A stretch of 64,000 bases of DNA from Temnothorax longispinosus (taxonomy: Eukaryota > Arthropoda > Insecta > Hymenoptera > Formicidae), in the NCBI RefSeq assembly GCF_030848805.1, contig NC_092365.1:4154001-4218000 (forward strand), read 5' to 3'. The position numbers and the translations under genes are program-made. This document shows, piece by piece, positions 11,343 to 23,627 of the stretch; the first letter of the stretch is position 1; the number at the start of each line of letters is the position of its first letter. The notes beneath the pieces are model-generated. The model saw only the letters and a list, made by a program, of their open reading frames with translations, searched no databases and had not been told where the DNA came from.

Positions 11343-13100
11343 TTACTCAACCGATCGAAGAAGATTTAAATATGTAAGAGACATCCTAACAATCTAAAAT
11401 AAATGCATACGTAGTTATTAATTGTTCTTCCTTCCCGTAAGAACTTCGTTACTAGTTTCACTAGTACATAATTTAAAGAAGTATTTATGTTACTTACACT
11501 GCCGAATGTTCTGAGAGATAGATCAATGAAATTTCCTGCTTTAAGTTTTAATGGAGTTATAGAAATGGCTATGAGTAAAATCAATGATCGCGCTTTCGTA
11601 TCCGGAAGATGATGCCATTCCAAAGTACATGCTGTTAATGCGACTTTGTCTCCCTAATTTTTATTAATTAATTACAAGCGTCAGCAATGCGAACGAAAAA
11701 AAATAACATTCCGCTAATATTCCGCTTTATTACGGTTATTGTGTGTCTCCGACGGTGAATACCGAGCAACATACCTGATCGATGACTTGATCGCCCATGT
11801 AGCAATATATAAATACGTTGAAACCGAACATTATTAGCGCAATAAAAAATGCGCACAGTCGAAAAATATTATGATTTTCCCATTCCTGTAAATACAACAA
11901 TCTTATAAATTTTTTTATAGAACGCAACAACACAACGCGGAGTACTTTGTCACATCACGTTTATCAAAATTTGTATTTTCCTTGAAACTGATCGTTACAT
12001 ATTTCCGCGCACCATGATCACGTAGTATCCTACGAGGCATAGCATGAAAGTAGACCCCAGGACTTCTATTAAACTCGGATACTGAATGGTACTCTGCACC
12101 AATTGTAAGAATCTAAAATGTATGGCGAGAAAATTATAAAAATCGTGTTTAACAAAAATTATTAGTTGCTAATCCAAAATTTCTTCGATAATTGATGACA
12201 CGTTACCCATTTTGTGTAGAACCTATCGCGTATTAAGCTCTGACATAGTCTCTAGTGAAGTTAGAATTATATTAAAGAATCAGCGAATGGACCTCATTAA
12301 TGTACGCAAGAAAAAACTTACTTCCTTATTTTAATTTGATGCTCTACGACAGTGGCCAACTTCTTATTCAAGTACTCCGGTCGACTTTCATTCACGAAAT
12401 CATTCATTAACGTCACGAGTATTTCCGACTGCACGCAAAAGTGCATCGCGCAAATGGTCACGAAACCAAAGGTTGCCACCGTAATCGTGTACTTTATAAA
12501 TCCCCCAATAAATTCTATGAATAACATGATTTCGTAAGTGGGACTACGCTGCACGTCAAATATAATCGGATCGGCCGGGCATGGCAATGTTCTGATTGTG
12601 ATATTTTCAGGAGTAACGACCTTCCCGATTGCCAATGGCATGATCATTCGGAAAACCAGACAGAACAGATATACAAATAGCGCGCACGTCACAGTCAGAC
12701 GTTTTCCAATTCTGACTTTATCGATCATCGAGATGCGAACGCTTGGATTGACGACGTCTCGCCAGTCTTCATCAATCAGAATTAGACAGTTTCGTACTTG
12801 ATTCTTGTGAAGCAACACGTAACTGTATTTGATTAAGCCTATTATCGAGTATACCAAGCAACTCATGACTTTCAGCCTCAATCGAACGTCAGTCAGTATG
12901 ACGAACATATAGAGCACAATCGGGATCGTCTCGCACATGATAAAAGCGATACACACAAAGGCCAACGTAACTGTCTCTATCAGCTCCAGATGAATGGAAT
13001 TCGTGCGCGCGAATGGCCATATGCCTATTATGCGAGAGAAGAAGCGATTCATCGCAAAAGCGTTCTCTATGTCGTATTCGTAATACTTGTTAGCAATCAT
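11343..13100 (-). CDS. OR4: odorant receptor, complete, 398 residues
   Basis: Insect 7tm_6 odorant receptor. Exons: 13100-12322, 12112-12013, 11885-11775, 11653-11498, 11393-11343 (stop TAA). Exon 1 donor GTAAGT, phase 2. I chose MIANKYYEYD at 13100 because OR3, OR5 and OR6-OR8 all start at this position; the frame runs 15 codons further upstream without an ATG. The split codon at exon 1/2 is AAA here, against AAT in OR3. Exon 3 reads E-W-E-N-H-N-I-F-R-L-C and M-G-D-Q. Exon 1 is almost identical to OR3 apart from scattered changes. L-F-C-L-V-F replaces L-T-G-L in TM3. Intact. Confidence 0.93.
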
Positions 13101-13306
13101 CTTGAAAGGTGGATTTTTACAATTTCTTTTACGAAGACTTTCCACTTTATAGTATCATGATACCATGTAGTATGGAAACACTTCTGTAATACTTGATATT
13201 GATGCGATACGTGTCTGATCGTCACTGACCGCAACAACGTACAGTATCCTTTGTTAGGTACAAACGTAATACATAATTCACGTGCGCCTGCGTTTCGAGG
13301 GGAATG

Positions 13307-13473
13307 AAAAGCCACATCAAAAGCAGATGGCTAATGTATGTATGGAGGAAACTTTCGAGGAGATTGCGTGCAGATCTATTTATGATTTTTTCCTCATGGA
13401 AAGGAACAAAAAGTTTTTTTCCTGAAAGCTAGGAAAGAGTTGACGTTTCGTAAAGAAAACTTATAATAACAGT
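13307..13473 (-). promoter_or_regulatory. Conserved upstream block of OR4
   Basis: Same noncoding block as at 8597-8760, about 205-375 bp before the ATG. Function inferred only from recurrence. Confidence 0.4.
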
Positions 13474-13804
13474 ATAAGCAGAACGCAGTTCTTGACTTTG
13501 TAGAGTCTTCGTAGAAAAGTAACCGTACTTATTACGTGACTATTTTTAACAATATTGTTTGTTGGTTATGTCATTGTGAATATATCTTTGGTTAAAATGT
13601 TATACAGTGCATTTAGATATTTTAGATAATAAGATTCGAGTTACGGTGCTGATTCGTGTAGAAATTATATTTGATCGCGTGTCATGCTAATGCTTTTTTG
13701 CGAAACTTATTTCGAAGCAAAATAGAAAAATGGTTCTTGCGCAGCTCATTTGTATCATATAATACTGAAGCTGCTTGATACTTTAGGACAAGTTTTAACG
13801 ATAT

Positions 13805-14127
13805 TGTTACATCTTTCGGTTTCGTCGTCTCTGTGTCCGGCCGATCGATACGGAACGGCCGGTAGTTGAAATTGAAGATCATTATTCGTTGCCAGGACGG
13901 TGCGAAATCAACGAGTCGCCTTTGAGTGTTTGAGTTTAGAGTTTTCTCCGAGCTTTCGTTGACGTTTGACGTCTCGCGAGCGTCACCGGGTTTGACGAGC
14001 TAATTCTTGTTACAGAAGTGTTCTCTGCGTTCTTTGTTGTATGTTCTATTGAACCTTCTTAACATAAAACCCGAGTTCTTTATTTCCACGAGTGCGCGAG
14101 TGCCGAGTCCGCGCCGAAGGCATAACA
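13805..14127. mobile_element. Solo-LTR-like insertion, copy 1
   Basis: 323 bp beginning TGTTAC and ending (g/a)TAACA, so TG...CA with short inverted ends, flanked by ATAT on both sides (13801-13804 and 14128-14131). GC-richer than its surroundings. No internal coding region, consistent with a solo LTR of a retrotransposon. Copies occupy the equivalent site upstream of OR5 and OR6. The equivalent OR3 flank lacks it. Confidence 0.65.
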
Positions 14128-15431
14128 ATATATTCAATCAAGAATATATTGAGACTAAAACCACGTCGTATTATGCCTATCACGTCTAATTTTTTTTTGC
14201 ATGTTAATGTCTTTTCAAGCATATTATAATGTTACCGATGCATTTAGTTAGCTAGTTACAGAGAACATTGACTGACAATTCATATGTGTTCTGATACATC
14301 ATACGATACTTCAATCTGCGTATTGCATTCGCACGCAAAAGTTAAAGCTGAAAGCAGCAATGTTTTTGTATATACGTGATTGATAGATATGAAATTATAT
14401 GCTTGGTTGTGTGTGTCTGTGTGTGTGTATTTTAATATTAATTTAATATCGACTGGATGCTTTTGTTTATCTTGCAATAAAATAAAAATACGGATTACAT
14501 AGAGAGGTAAAATAGTAACTGCATAACTTAATTAATGATTGAACTGCTTTGAAATTTTAATATATGTATAGTTAAACCGCACTAAGAAACATATATATAT
14601 ATTTTACAAACTTTCTTATATCAAAGAAATATATCAAAATTAAAAATATATTTAAGTGCATCTACTATGTATGTACGTTATACTAAACTTTGTTACCTTG
14701 GTGAGTTCGTAGTCGTAGCTTCAAGATAAAGAAGGAGATAAAGCAGAAACGTTCAGTCGGTTCCATTTATGAAGTATGTATGTTAAAATATATAACATCT
14801 GTCTTCACGACCTAGAAAAGAAGCATAAAATATCTCGCAGTTATTTTCTTATTATTTTATCATGATTTTTTAAACATATTATGCCGCACTTATTCAGTAT
14901 GATATTAAGGAAAAATGTGTATATTTCGCGTTCTGATTTCAACGGACATTAATATGCCTCGGATGTTTTAAGGATTTCAAATATGTCTTATGTATAATAT
15001 TTTATATTATAACAAAAAGTATAGATTCAGTTACTCGTGACGTAATTTTATTAAAATTAAGAATTGTATAAGTTTAAGCGTGCGTTAAAATGAATAATCA
15101 TAAATTACATGAAAAATGCAAACAATTCTCGAAGTTATTAAAACGAAAAGTTTTCATGTTTTATAGTTATCTAATAAATAATTACTTACCTAATTATAAA
15201 AAAAACTCCATTTACGGTCTTAGATTAAATTTCAGCAGCTTGGATCTTGCGGTTGATTGATCGTATATCATACGGTCGTGTTTCACTTATTATTATTATT
15301 TACTTACTTTTACATCTATTAAATAAATCTTGAAATATATTTATATCTGGATATTTTTATCATTATGTATATGCGCGTTCATTTGATGAATAAAAAATAA
15401 ATTAGTAAATCGGAAATTGACAAGGTTTGTA

Positions 15432-15618
15432 GGGGAGAATGGGCAAAGTGGACACTTGTAATAAATTTAAAAAACTAGTGCTTAAAACAAAGTAATTTTA
15501 ATTTGTATTATTTTATACATTCTAATAGAAGTTCTAAATGCAATTATTACTAAATACATAAAAATTTATTGCAATTGCTTACTTTGCCCCTACATGCCCA
15601 CTTTGCCCCGCTCTCCCC
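15432..15618. mobile_element. Short inverted-repeat element (MITE-like), copy 2
   Basis: About 187 bp, ends ggggagaatgggcaaagtgg and gcccactttgccccgctctc. Interior similar to copy 1 at 10387-10582. It sits at the equivalent place in the repeated unit, so it probably moved by duplication of the unit. Confidence 0.7.
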
Positions 15619-15995
15619 TATATGATTATAAACATTTGCAAATGTATTTTAATTTTTTATTTAAAACAGAGATATTTAAACAAGAAAAATATTCTTTTTA
15701 TATCACAACTTCAGATTTATAATTACAGATTTTTATTCTTATTGTTTTATCTATATAATTACGATTAGCTTAAACTACTTAGCATTGCTCGGGATCATTA
15801 CAAAGTGTCAAGCGAATGAAATTATTTGTGAGGGAGATAAAGTGTTCATAGGTGTTATGGTAGCCTACCATTTTCCGCAGAAGTCTAGAGAGTAACTGTG
15901 CAAAATTTAGTCCAGATCGGTCAAAGGATTTAGGAGTTAACAAGGAACATACAGACAGGTATTCTAGTTTATACATTACGATTAATTCTTAAAAT

Positions 15996-17757
15996 TTACT
16001 CAACTGATCGAAGAATATTTAAATATGTAACGGACATCCTAATGATCTAAAATAAATGCATATGCAGTTATTAATTGCCCTTCCTTCCCGTAAGAACTTC
16101 TATGTTACTTAGTTTTACTAGTAGATAAGTTTAAAGAAACATTTATGTCACTTACACTGCCGAATGTTCTGAGAGATAGATCAATGAAATTTCCTGCTTT
16201 AAGTTTTAATGGAGTTATAGAAATGACTATAAGTAAAATCAATGATCGCGCTTTTGTATCCGGAAGATGATGCCAGTCCAGGGTACATGCTGTTAATGCG
16301 ACTTTTTCCCCCTAATTTTTGTTAATTACAAGCGTCAGTATTGCGAACAAAAAAAATAACATTGCGCTAATATACCGCTTTATTACGGTTATTTACTTCT
16401 TCGACGGCGAATAAACGGCAACATACCTGTTCGATGACTTGCTCACCCATGTAACAATAAATAAATATGTTGAAACAAAGCATTATTAGCGCAATGATAA
16501 ATGAGACCAGTCGAACAATATTATGATTTTCCCATTCCTGTAAATTGAACAATCTTATTAATTTTTTTTATGCAATGTGATATTACAACGCAGAGTACCC
16601 TGCCATGTCCCGTTTATTTAAATTTATATTTTTCTTAAAACTCAGTGTTACGTAAATATTTCTGCGCACCATAATCACGTAATATCCTACGAGGCATAAC
16701 ATGGAAGTAGACCCCAAGACTTCTGTTAAACTTGGATATTGAGTGGCACTCTGCACCACTTGTAAGAAACTAAAATGCATGACGAGAAAACTATGAAAAT
16801 CGTTTTTAACAAAAATTATCAGTTGCTAATTCAATATCTTTTCGATAATCAATGACACGTTACCCATTTTGCGTAGAACCTATCACGTATTAAGCTCTGA
16901 CATAGTCTCTAGTGAAGTTAGAATTACATTAAAGAATCAGCGAACGGACCTCATCATTGTACGCAAGAAAAAACTCACTTCCTTATTTTAATTTGATGCT
17001 CTACGACAGTGGCCAACTTCCTATTCAAGTTTTCCGGTCGACTCTCATTCACGAAATCATTCATTAACGTCACGAGTATCTCCGACTGCACGCAAAAATG
17101 CATTCCGCAAATGGTCACGAAACTAAAGGTTGCCATCACAATCGTGTACTTCAAAAATCCTGAGACACTTTGCAAGAAATATACGATTTCGTAAGTGGGA
17201 CTACGCTGCACGTCAAGTATAACGAGATATGCCGGGCACGGTAATGGTCTGATAGTGACATTTTGAGGAGTAACGATCTTTCCCAGTGACAACGGCATGA
17301 CTATTCGAAAAGTCAGACCGGTCAGGTATGCAAATAGCGCGCATATCAGAATCAGACGTTTTCCAGTTCTGACTCTGTCGATCATCGCGATGCGATCGCT
17401 GGGATTGACGACGTTTCGCCAGTCTTCGTCGACCAGCATTAGACAGTTTCGTACTTGATTCTTGTAAAGCAACAGGTAGCCGTATTTGATTAGTCCTACC
17501 AGCGAGTATACCACGCAGCCCGTGAATTTCAGCCTCAAATGAAAGTCCGTCAGTATTAGGAACATATACAGCAGAGTCGAGATCGTCTCCCACACGATAA
17601 GACCGATACACAGAAAAGTCAACGTAACTGTCTCTATCAGTTCCAGATAAATGGAATTCGTGCGGGCAAATGGCCATATGCCTAACATGCGAAAGAAGAA
17701 GCGACTCATCGCGAAAGCGTTTTTTATGTCGTATTCGTAATTCTTGTTAGCAACCAT
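15996..17757 (-). CDS. OR5: odorant receptor, complete, 398 residues
   Basis: Insect 7tm_6 odorant receptor. Exons: 17757-16979, 16769-16670, 16537-16427, 16311-16156, 16046-15996 (stop TAA). Starts MVANKNYEYD, the position shared by the whole clade. Exon 1 donor GTGAGT, phase 2. Exon 2 reads F-L-Q-V-V-Q-S-A-T-Q-Y-P, exon 3 E-W-E-N-H-N-I-V-R-L-V-S, and exon 4 D-W-H-H-L-P where sisters have E-W-H-H-L-P. The end of exon 1 (S-V-S-G-F-L-K-Y-T-I-V) differs from OR3/OR4 within the fourth hydrophobic segment. N-V-T-I and P-L-P-C-P-A-Y-L are kept in the second outer loop. Intact. Confidence 0.93.
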
Positions 17758-17963
17758 CTTGAAAGGTTGATTTTTACAATTTCTTATACGAAGACTTTCC
17801 ACTTTATAGTATCATGATACCATGTAGTATGGAAACACTTCTGTAATACTCGATATTGATGCGATACGTGTCTGATCGTCACTGACCGCAACAGCGTTCA
17901 GTATCCTTTGTTAGGTACAAACGTAATTCATAATTCACGCGCGCCTGCGTTTCGAGGGGAATG

Positions 17964-18128
17964 AAAAGCCACGTCAAGCAGACGGCTAATGTATGTATGG
18001 AGAAACTTTCGAGGAGATTGCGTGTAGATCTATTTATGGTTTTTTCTTCATGGAAAGGAACAAGAAGTTTTTTTTCCTGGAAGCTAGGAAAGAGTTGACG
18101 TTTCGTAAAGGAAACTTATAATAACAGT
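17964..18128 (-). promoter_or_regulatory. Conserved upstream block of OR5
   Basis: Copy of the block described at 8597-8760, about 205-370 bp before the ATG. Confidence 0.4.
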
Positions 18129-18452
18129 ATAAGCAGAACGCAGTTCTTGACTTTGTAGAAAGGAGAAAAACCGTACTTATTACGCGACTATTTCTAACAA
18201 TATTGTTTGTTGGTTATGTCATTGTGAATATATCTTTGGTTAAAAAGTTATACAGTGCATTTAGATATTTTAGATAATAAGATTTGAGTTACGGTGCTGA
18301 TTCGTGTAGAAATATTTGATCGCGTGCCATGCTAATGCTTTTTTGCAAAAATTATTTCGAAGCAAAATAGAAAAATGCTTCTTATTGCACAGCTCATTTA
18401 TATTATATGATATTGAAGGTGCTTGATACTTTAGGAAAAGTTTTAATGATAT

Positions 18453-18777
18453 TGTTACATCCTTCGGTTTCGTTGTCCTTGCGTCCGGCCGATCGATACG
18501 GAACGGCCGACAATTGAAATTGAAGATCGTTATTCGTTGCCAAGACGGCGCGAAATCAACGAGTCTTCTTTGAGTGTTTGAGTATTGAGTTTTCTCCGAG
18601 CTTTCGTTGGACGTTTGGACATCTCGCGAGCGTCACCGGTTTTGACGAGCTAATTCGTGTTACAGAAATGTTTTCTGCGTTCTTTGTTGTGTGTTCTATT
18701 GAACCTTCTTAACTTACAACCCGAGTTCTTTATTTCCGCGAGTGCGCGAGTGCCGATTCCGCGCCGAAGGCGTAACA
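18453..18777. mobile_element. Solo-LTR-like insertion, copy 2
   Basis: 325 bp, TGTTAC...GTAACA, flanked by ATAT on each side. Same insertion site as copy 1 relative to the OR gene, so inherited by segmental duplication rather than inserted independently. Confidence 0.65.
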
Positions 18778-19109
18778 ATATATTTAATCAAGAATATATT
18801 GAGACTAAAACCACGTCGTATTATGCCTATCACGTCTAATTTTTTTTTGCATGTTAATGTCTTTTCAAGCATATTGCAATGTTACCGATACAATTAGCTT
18901 GGCTAGTTACGAAGAACGAACATTGACCGACAATTCATGTGTTCTGGTTACATCATACGATACTTCAATCTGCGTAATGCAATTGCACGCAAAAGTTAAC
19001 GGGTATAAAGCAGCAATATTTTTGTATATACGTGATTGACAAATGTGAAATTATATATGTTCGGTTTATATCTTAACATCGACTGGATGCTTTTGTTCAT
19101 CTTACATTG

Positions 19110-19443
19110 TGTTGCGGCCCCAATTAATGTAATAATAAAATATAAATTAAGAAAGACAAAGAGAATAATAATAGGGAACGCGACCGCGAAAGCCCGTTAC
19201 TGATCTGCTCCCTGACTCCGATTGCCCTGTCGTCTCCTGTCCTCGCTTCCTTTTGTATCCTCGTCCTGTCTTTCGATATAGCTGAGTTGCTCGATCGTAT
19301 GTGGGCCGATCGCGCAACTCATCTCTTATTGCTGATTCGGCGTTGCGTAATTCTTTCGGGCTTTCGCGGTCGCGTTCCCTATTATTATTCTCTTTGTCTT
19401 TCTTAATTTATATTTTATTATTACATTAATTGGGGCCGCAACA
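19110..19443. mobile_element. Foldback/MITE element with perfect 87 bp inverted arms
   Basis: Left arm 19110-19196 and right arm 19357-19443 are exact reverse complements (outer end TGTTGCGGCCCC). Both sides are flanked by ATTG (19106-19109, 19444-19447), which looks like a 4 bp target duplication. The 160 bp centre has no open frame. The equivalent spacers of other ORs lack it. Arm identity suggests a young insertion. Confidence 0.85.
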
Positions 19444-20825
19444 ATTGCAATGAAATGAAAATACAGATTATGTAGAGAGATAAAATAGTAATTGCATAAC
19501 TTAATTAATGATTAAACTGGTTTCTATTTCAGTTTAAAAATTTTAATATATAGTTAAACCGCACTAAAAAACACAAAATTTTTATACACACTTTTTTATA
19601 TAAAAGAATTATGTCAAAATCAAATATATATTTAAGTATACTCTGTATGTACATTATACCAAATTTTGTTACCATTATGATGAGTTTGTGGTCGTAGTTT
19701 CATGATAAAGAAGGAGATAAAACAGAAACGATCAGTCAGTTCCATTTATATAGAAGTATGTTAAAATATATAACAGCTGTTTTCATGACCTAGAAAACAA
19801 GAATAATATCTCACAGTTATTTTCTTATTATTTTATCATAGTTTTTCAAACATATTATATCTCACTTATTCGGTATGATATTAAGGAAAAATGTGTATAT
19901 CTCACGTTCTGATTTCAACGGACATTCAATCGATAATTATTTATTATAGTTCAAATCATGTTAAAATAAGCATCGAATGTTTTAAGGATTTCAAATATGT
20001 TTTATGTATAATATTTTATATTATAATAAATGATTTATATGTAGATTCAGTTACTTGTGACATAATTTGATAAATGTATGAATTATGTAAGTTTGAGAGT
20101 GCGTTGGAATAATAATCAAATACATAAAAAGTGTAAACAGTTTTCCTAGTTATTGAAACAAAAAGTCTTCATGTTTTATAGTTATCTAATAAATATTTAC
20201 TTACCTAAATAAAGAAAATAATCTCCATTTACGGTCTGGATTAAATCTTGGTAGCTTGGATCTTGGTCAATTGATTGTATATATCATACGATCGTGTTTC
20301 ACTTATTATTATTATTTACTTACTCATATTTTTTAAATAATTCTTGAAATATATTTATATCTTAATATTTTTATTATTTTATATGCGCGTTCATTAGATG
20401 AATGAAAAATAAATCAGTAAGTCAAGAATTATATAACGAGATATGTGTATATGATTATAAACATTTGCAAATGTATTTTAATTTTTTATTTAACACGGAG
20501 ATATTTAAACAAAAAAAATATTATTTTTTTATATTATTACTTCTGATTTATAAGTACATATTTTTATTGTTATTGTTTTATCTATATAATTACGATTAGC
20601 TTAAATTACTTGGTATTGCTCGGGATTATTACGAAGTCTCAAAGGGATGAAATTATTTGTGAAGAAAGTAGGGTGTTTACAGGTTTCATGGTAACCTACA
20701 TTTTCCGCAGAGATCTAGAGAGTAACTGTGCAAAATTTAGTCCAGATCAGTCAAAGGATTTAGGAGTTAACAAGGAACACACAGATAGACGTTCTAGTCT
20801 ATATATCACGATTAATTCTTTAAGT

Positions 20826-22586
20826 TTAGTCAAGTGATCGAAGAAGATTTAAATATGTAACGGACATCCTAATAATCTAAAATAAATGCATATGCAGTTA
20901 TTAATTGCCTTTCCTTCTCGTAAGAACTTCCATGTTATTAGTTTTATCAGTGGATAAGTTTAAAAGAATATTTATGTCACTTACATTGCCAAATGTTTTG
21001 AGCGACAGGTCAATGATATTTCCTGCTTTAAGTCTTAATGGAGTTATAGAAATGATTATGAGTAAAATCAATGATCGCGCTTTTGCATCCGGAAGATGAT
21101 GCCATTCCAAGGTACATGCTGTTAATGCGACTTTGTCTCCCTAATTTTTATTAATTAATTACAAGCGTCAGTATAATGCGAACGAAAATAACATTCCGCT
21201 AATATACCGCTTCATTATATACCGGTTATTGTTTTCGATGGTGAATAACGGGCAACATACCTGATCGACGACTTGCTCGCCCATGTAGCAATATATAAAT
21301 ATGTTGAAACAGACCATTGTTAGCCCAAGGGTAACTGAGCACAGTCCAACAATATTATGATTTTCCCATTCCTGTAAATTGAACAATCTTATTAATTTTT
21401 TTGTACAACTTGACACCACGCAGAGTGCTCTGCCATGTCACGTTTATCTATACTTATATTTTCTTTAAAATTCATCGTTACGTAAATATTTCTGCGCACC
21501 ATGATCACGTAATATCCTATGAGGCATAGCATAAAAGTAGATCCCAGGACTTCTATTAAACTCGGATACTGAATGGCATTCTGCACCAATTGTAAGAAAC
21601 TAAAATGTATGGCGAGAAAACTATGAAAATCGTGTTTAACAAAAATTATTAGTTGCTAATCCAAAATTTCTTTGATAATTGATGACACGTTACCCATTTT
21701 GCGTAGAACTATCGCGTATTAAGCTCTGACATAGTCTCTAGTGAAGTTAGAATTACATTAAAGAATCAGCGAACGGACCTCATCATTGTACGCAAGAAAA
21801 AACTCACTTTCTTATTTTTATTTGATGTTCCACGACAATGGCCAACTTCTTGTTCAAGTTTTCCAGTCGACTCTCATTCACGAAATCATTCATTAACGTC
21901 ACGAGTATGTCCGACTGCACGCAAAAGTGCATCGCGCAAAGTGTCACGAAACTAAAGGTTGCCACCGTAATCGTGTACTTTATAATTCCCGTGCAAAATT
22001 GTATGAATAATACAATTTCGTAAGTGGGACTACGCTGAACGTCCAATATAACAAGATGGGCCGGGCACGGCAATGGTCTGATTGTGACATTCTGAGGGGT
22101 AACGATCTTCCCGATTGCCAACGGCATGATCATTCGAAAAACCAGACAGAACAGATATGCAAATAGTGCGCACATCACAATCAGACGTTTGCCAGTTCTA
22201 ACTTTGTCGATCATCGCGATGCGATCATTTAGATTGACGACGTTTCGCCAGTCTTCATCGATCAGGATTAGACAGTTTCGTATTTGATTCTTATAAAACA
22301 GCACGTAACCGTATTTGATTATTCCCACTATCGAGTATATCATCGTGCCCACGACTTTCAACCGCAAACGAACGTCCGTCAGTATCATGAACATATAGAG
22401 CACAGTCGGGATCGTCTCGCACAAGATAAGACCGACACACAGAAAAGCCAACGTAACTGTCTCTATCAGCTCCAGACAAATGGAATTCGTGCGCGCGAAT
22501 GGCCATATGCCTATTAGGCGAGAGAAGAAGCGATTCATCGCGAAAGCGTTCTCTATGTCGTGTTCGTAATACTTGTTGGCAAACAT
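20826..22586 (-). CDS. OR6: odorant receptor, complete, 398 residues
   Basis: Insect 7tm_6 odorant receptor. Exons: 22586-21808, 21599-21500, 21371-21261, 21140-20985, 20876-20826 (stop TAA). Starts MFANKYYEHD; the open frame extends 16 codons upstream but the conserved start is preferred. Exon 1 donor GTGAGT. Exon 2 F-L-Q-L-V-Q-N-A-I-Q-Y-P, exon 3 E-W-E-N-H-N-I-V-G-L-C-S-V, exon 4 ends F-G-N, exon 5 ends L-L-R-S-L-D instead of R-S-V-E. The last exon and following DNA (20782-20867) match OR8 much better than OR5 or OR7, suggesting gene conversion. Intact. Confidence 0.93.
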
Positions 22587-22803
22587 CTTGAGAGACGGAT
22601 TAATTTTACAATTTTTTATACGAAATCTCTGCACTTTATGATATGATGATACTGTGTATCATGGAAACGCTTCTGCACGATACTGAGACGAAACGTGTCT
22701 ATTCACCATTGATCGCAACAGCGTACACTGACGTACGTACGGCATCCTTTACTGGATACAAACGTAATTTATAATTCACTTGCGCCTGCGTTTCGAAGGG
22801 ACT

Positions 22804-22972
22804 GAAAAGCCACGTCAAGCAGACGGCTAATGTATGTATGGAGAAACTTTCCAGGAGATTGCGTGCAGATATATTTATGATTTTTTCCTCATGGAAAGGA
22901 ACAAAAAGTTTTTTTTTCCTGGAAGCTAGGAAAGAGTTAACGTTTCGTAAAGAAAACTTATAATAACAGTAT
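22804..22972 (-). promoter_or_regulatory. Conserved upstream block of OR6
   Basis: Copy of the block described at 8597-8760, about 220-385 bp before the ATG. Confidence 0.4.
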
Positions 22973-23309
22973 AAGCAGAACGCAGTTCTTGACTTTATAG
23001 AGTCTTCGTAGAAAAAGGAGAAAAATCATACCTATTACGAGACTATTTCTAACAATATTGTTTGTTGGTTATGTCATTGTAAATATATCTTTGGTTAAAA
23101 CGTTATACAGTGCATTTAGATATTTTAGATAATAAGATTTGAGTTACGGTGCTGATTCGTGTAGAATAATATTTGATCGCGTGCCATGCTAATGCTTTTT
23201 TGCGAAAATGATTTCGAAGCAAAATAGAAAAATGCTTCTTGCACAGCTCATTTTGTATCATATAATACTGAAGCTGCTTGATACTTTAGGAAAAGTTTCA
23301 ATGACATTT

Positions 23310-23627
23310 TGTTACATCTTTCGATTTCGTCGTCCCTGTGTCCGGCCGATCGATACGGAACGGTTGGTAGTTGAAATTGAAGATCGTTATTCCAGATCGT
23401 TGCCAGAAAGGCGCGAAATCAACAAGTCGCATTTGAGTTTTGAGTTTTCTCTAAGCTTTCGTTGACGTTTGACGTCTCGCGAGCGTCACCGGTTTTGACG
23501 AGCTAATTCGTGTTACAGAGGTGTTCTCTGTGTTCTTTGTTGGGTGTTCTAAACCTTCTTAACTTACAACCCAAGTTCTATATTCCCGCGAGTGCGTGAG
23601 TGCCGAGTCCGCGCCGAAGACGTAACA
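23310..23627. mobile_element. Solo-LTR-like insertion, copy 3
   Basis: 318 bp, TGTTAC...GTAACA, same site as copies 1 and 2 with a few small indels. The left flank has mutated (atttt rather than atat). Confidence 0.6.

Larger units (their letters stand above)
13101..15995. other. OR4-OR5 spacer
   Basis: No gene recognised. Contains the conserved upstream block (13307-13473), a solo-LTR-like insertion (13805-14127), a short GT-rich microsatellite near 14407-14430, and the second short inverted-repeat element (15432-15618). Confidence 0.6.
17758..20825. other. OR5-OR6 spacer
   Basis: No gene recognised. Contains the conserved upstream block (17964-18128), solo-LTR-like copy 2 (18453-18777) and a foldback element with perfect arms (19110-19443). 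The remainder is AT-rich flank shared with neighbouring spacers. Confidence 0.6.

Noticed and set aside
14407..14430. GT-rich tract
   Set aside because: Simple microsatellite; not listed as a separate repeat feature.
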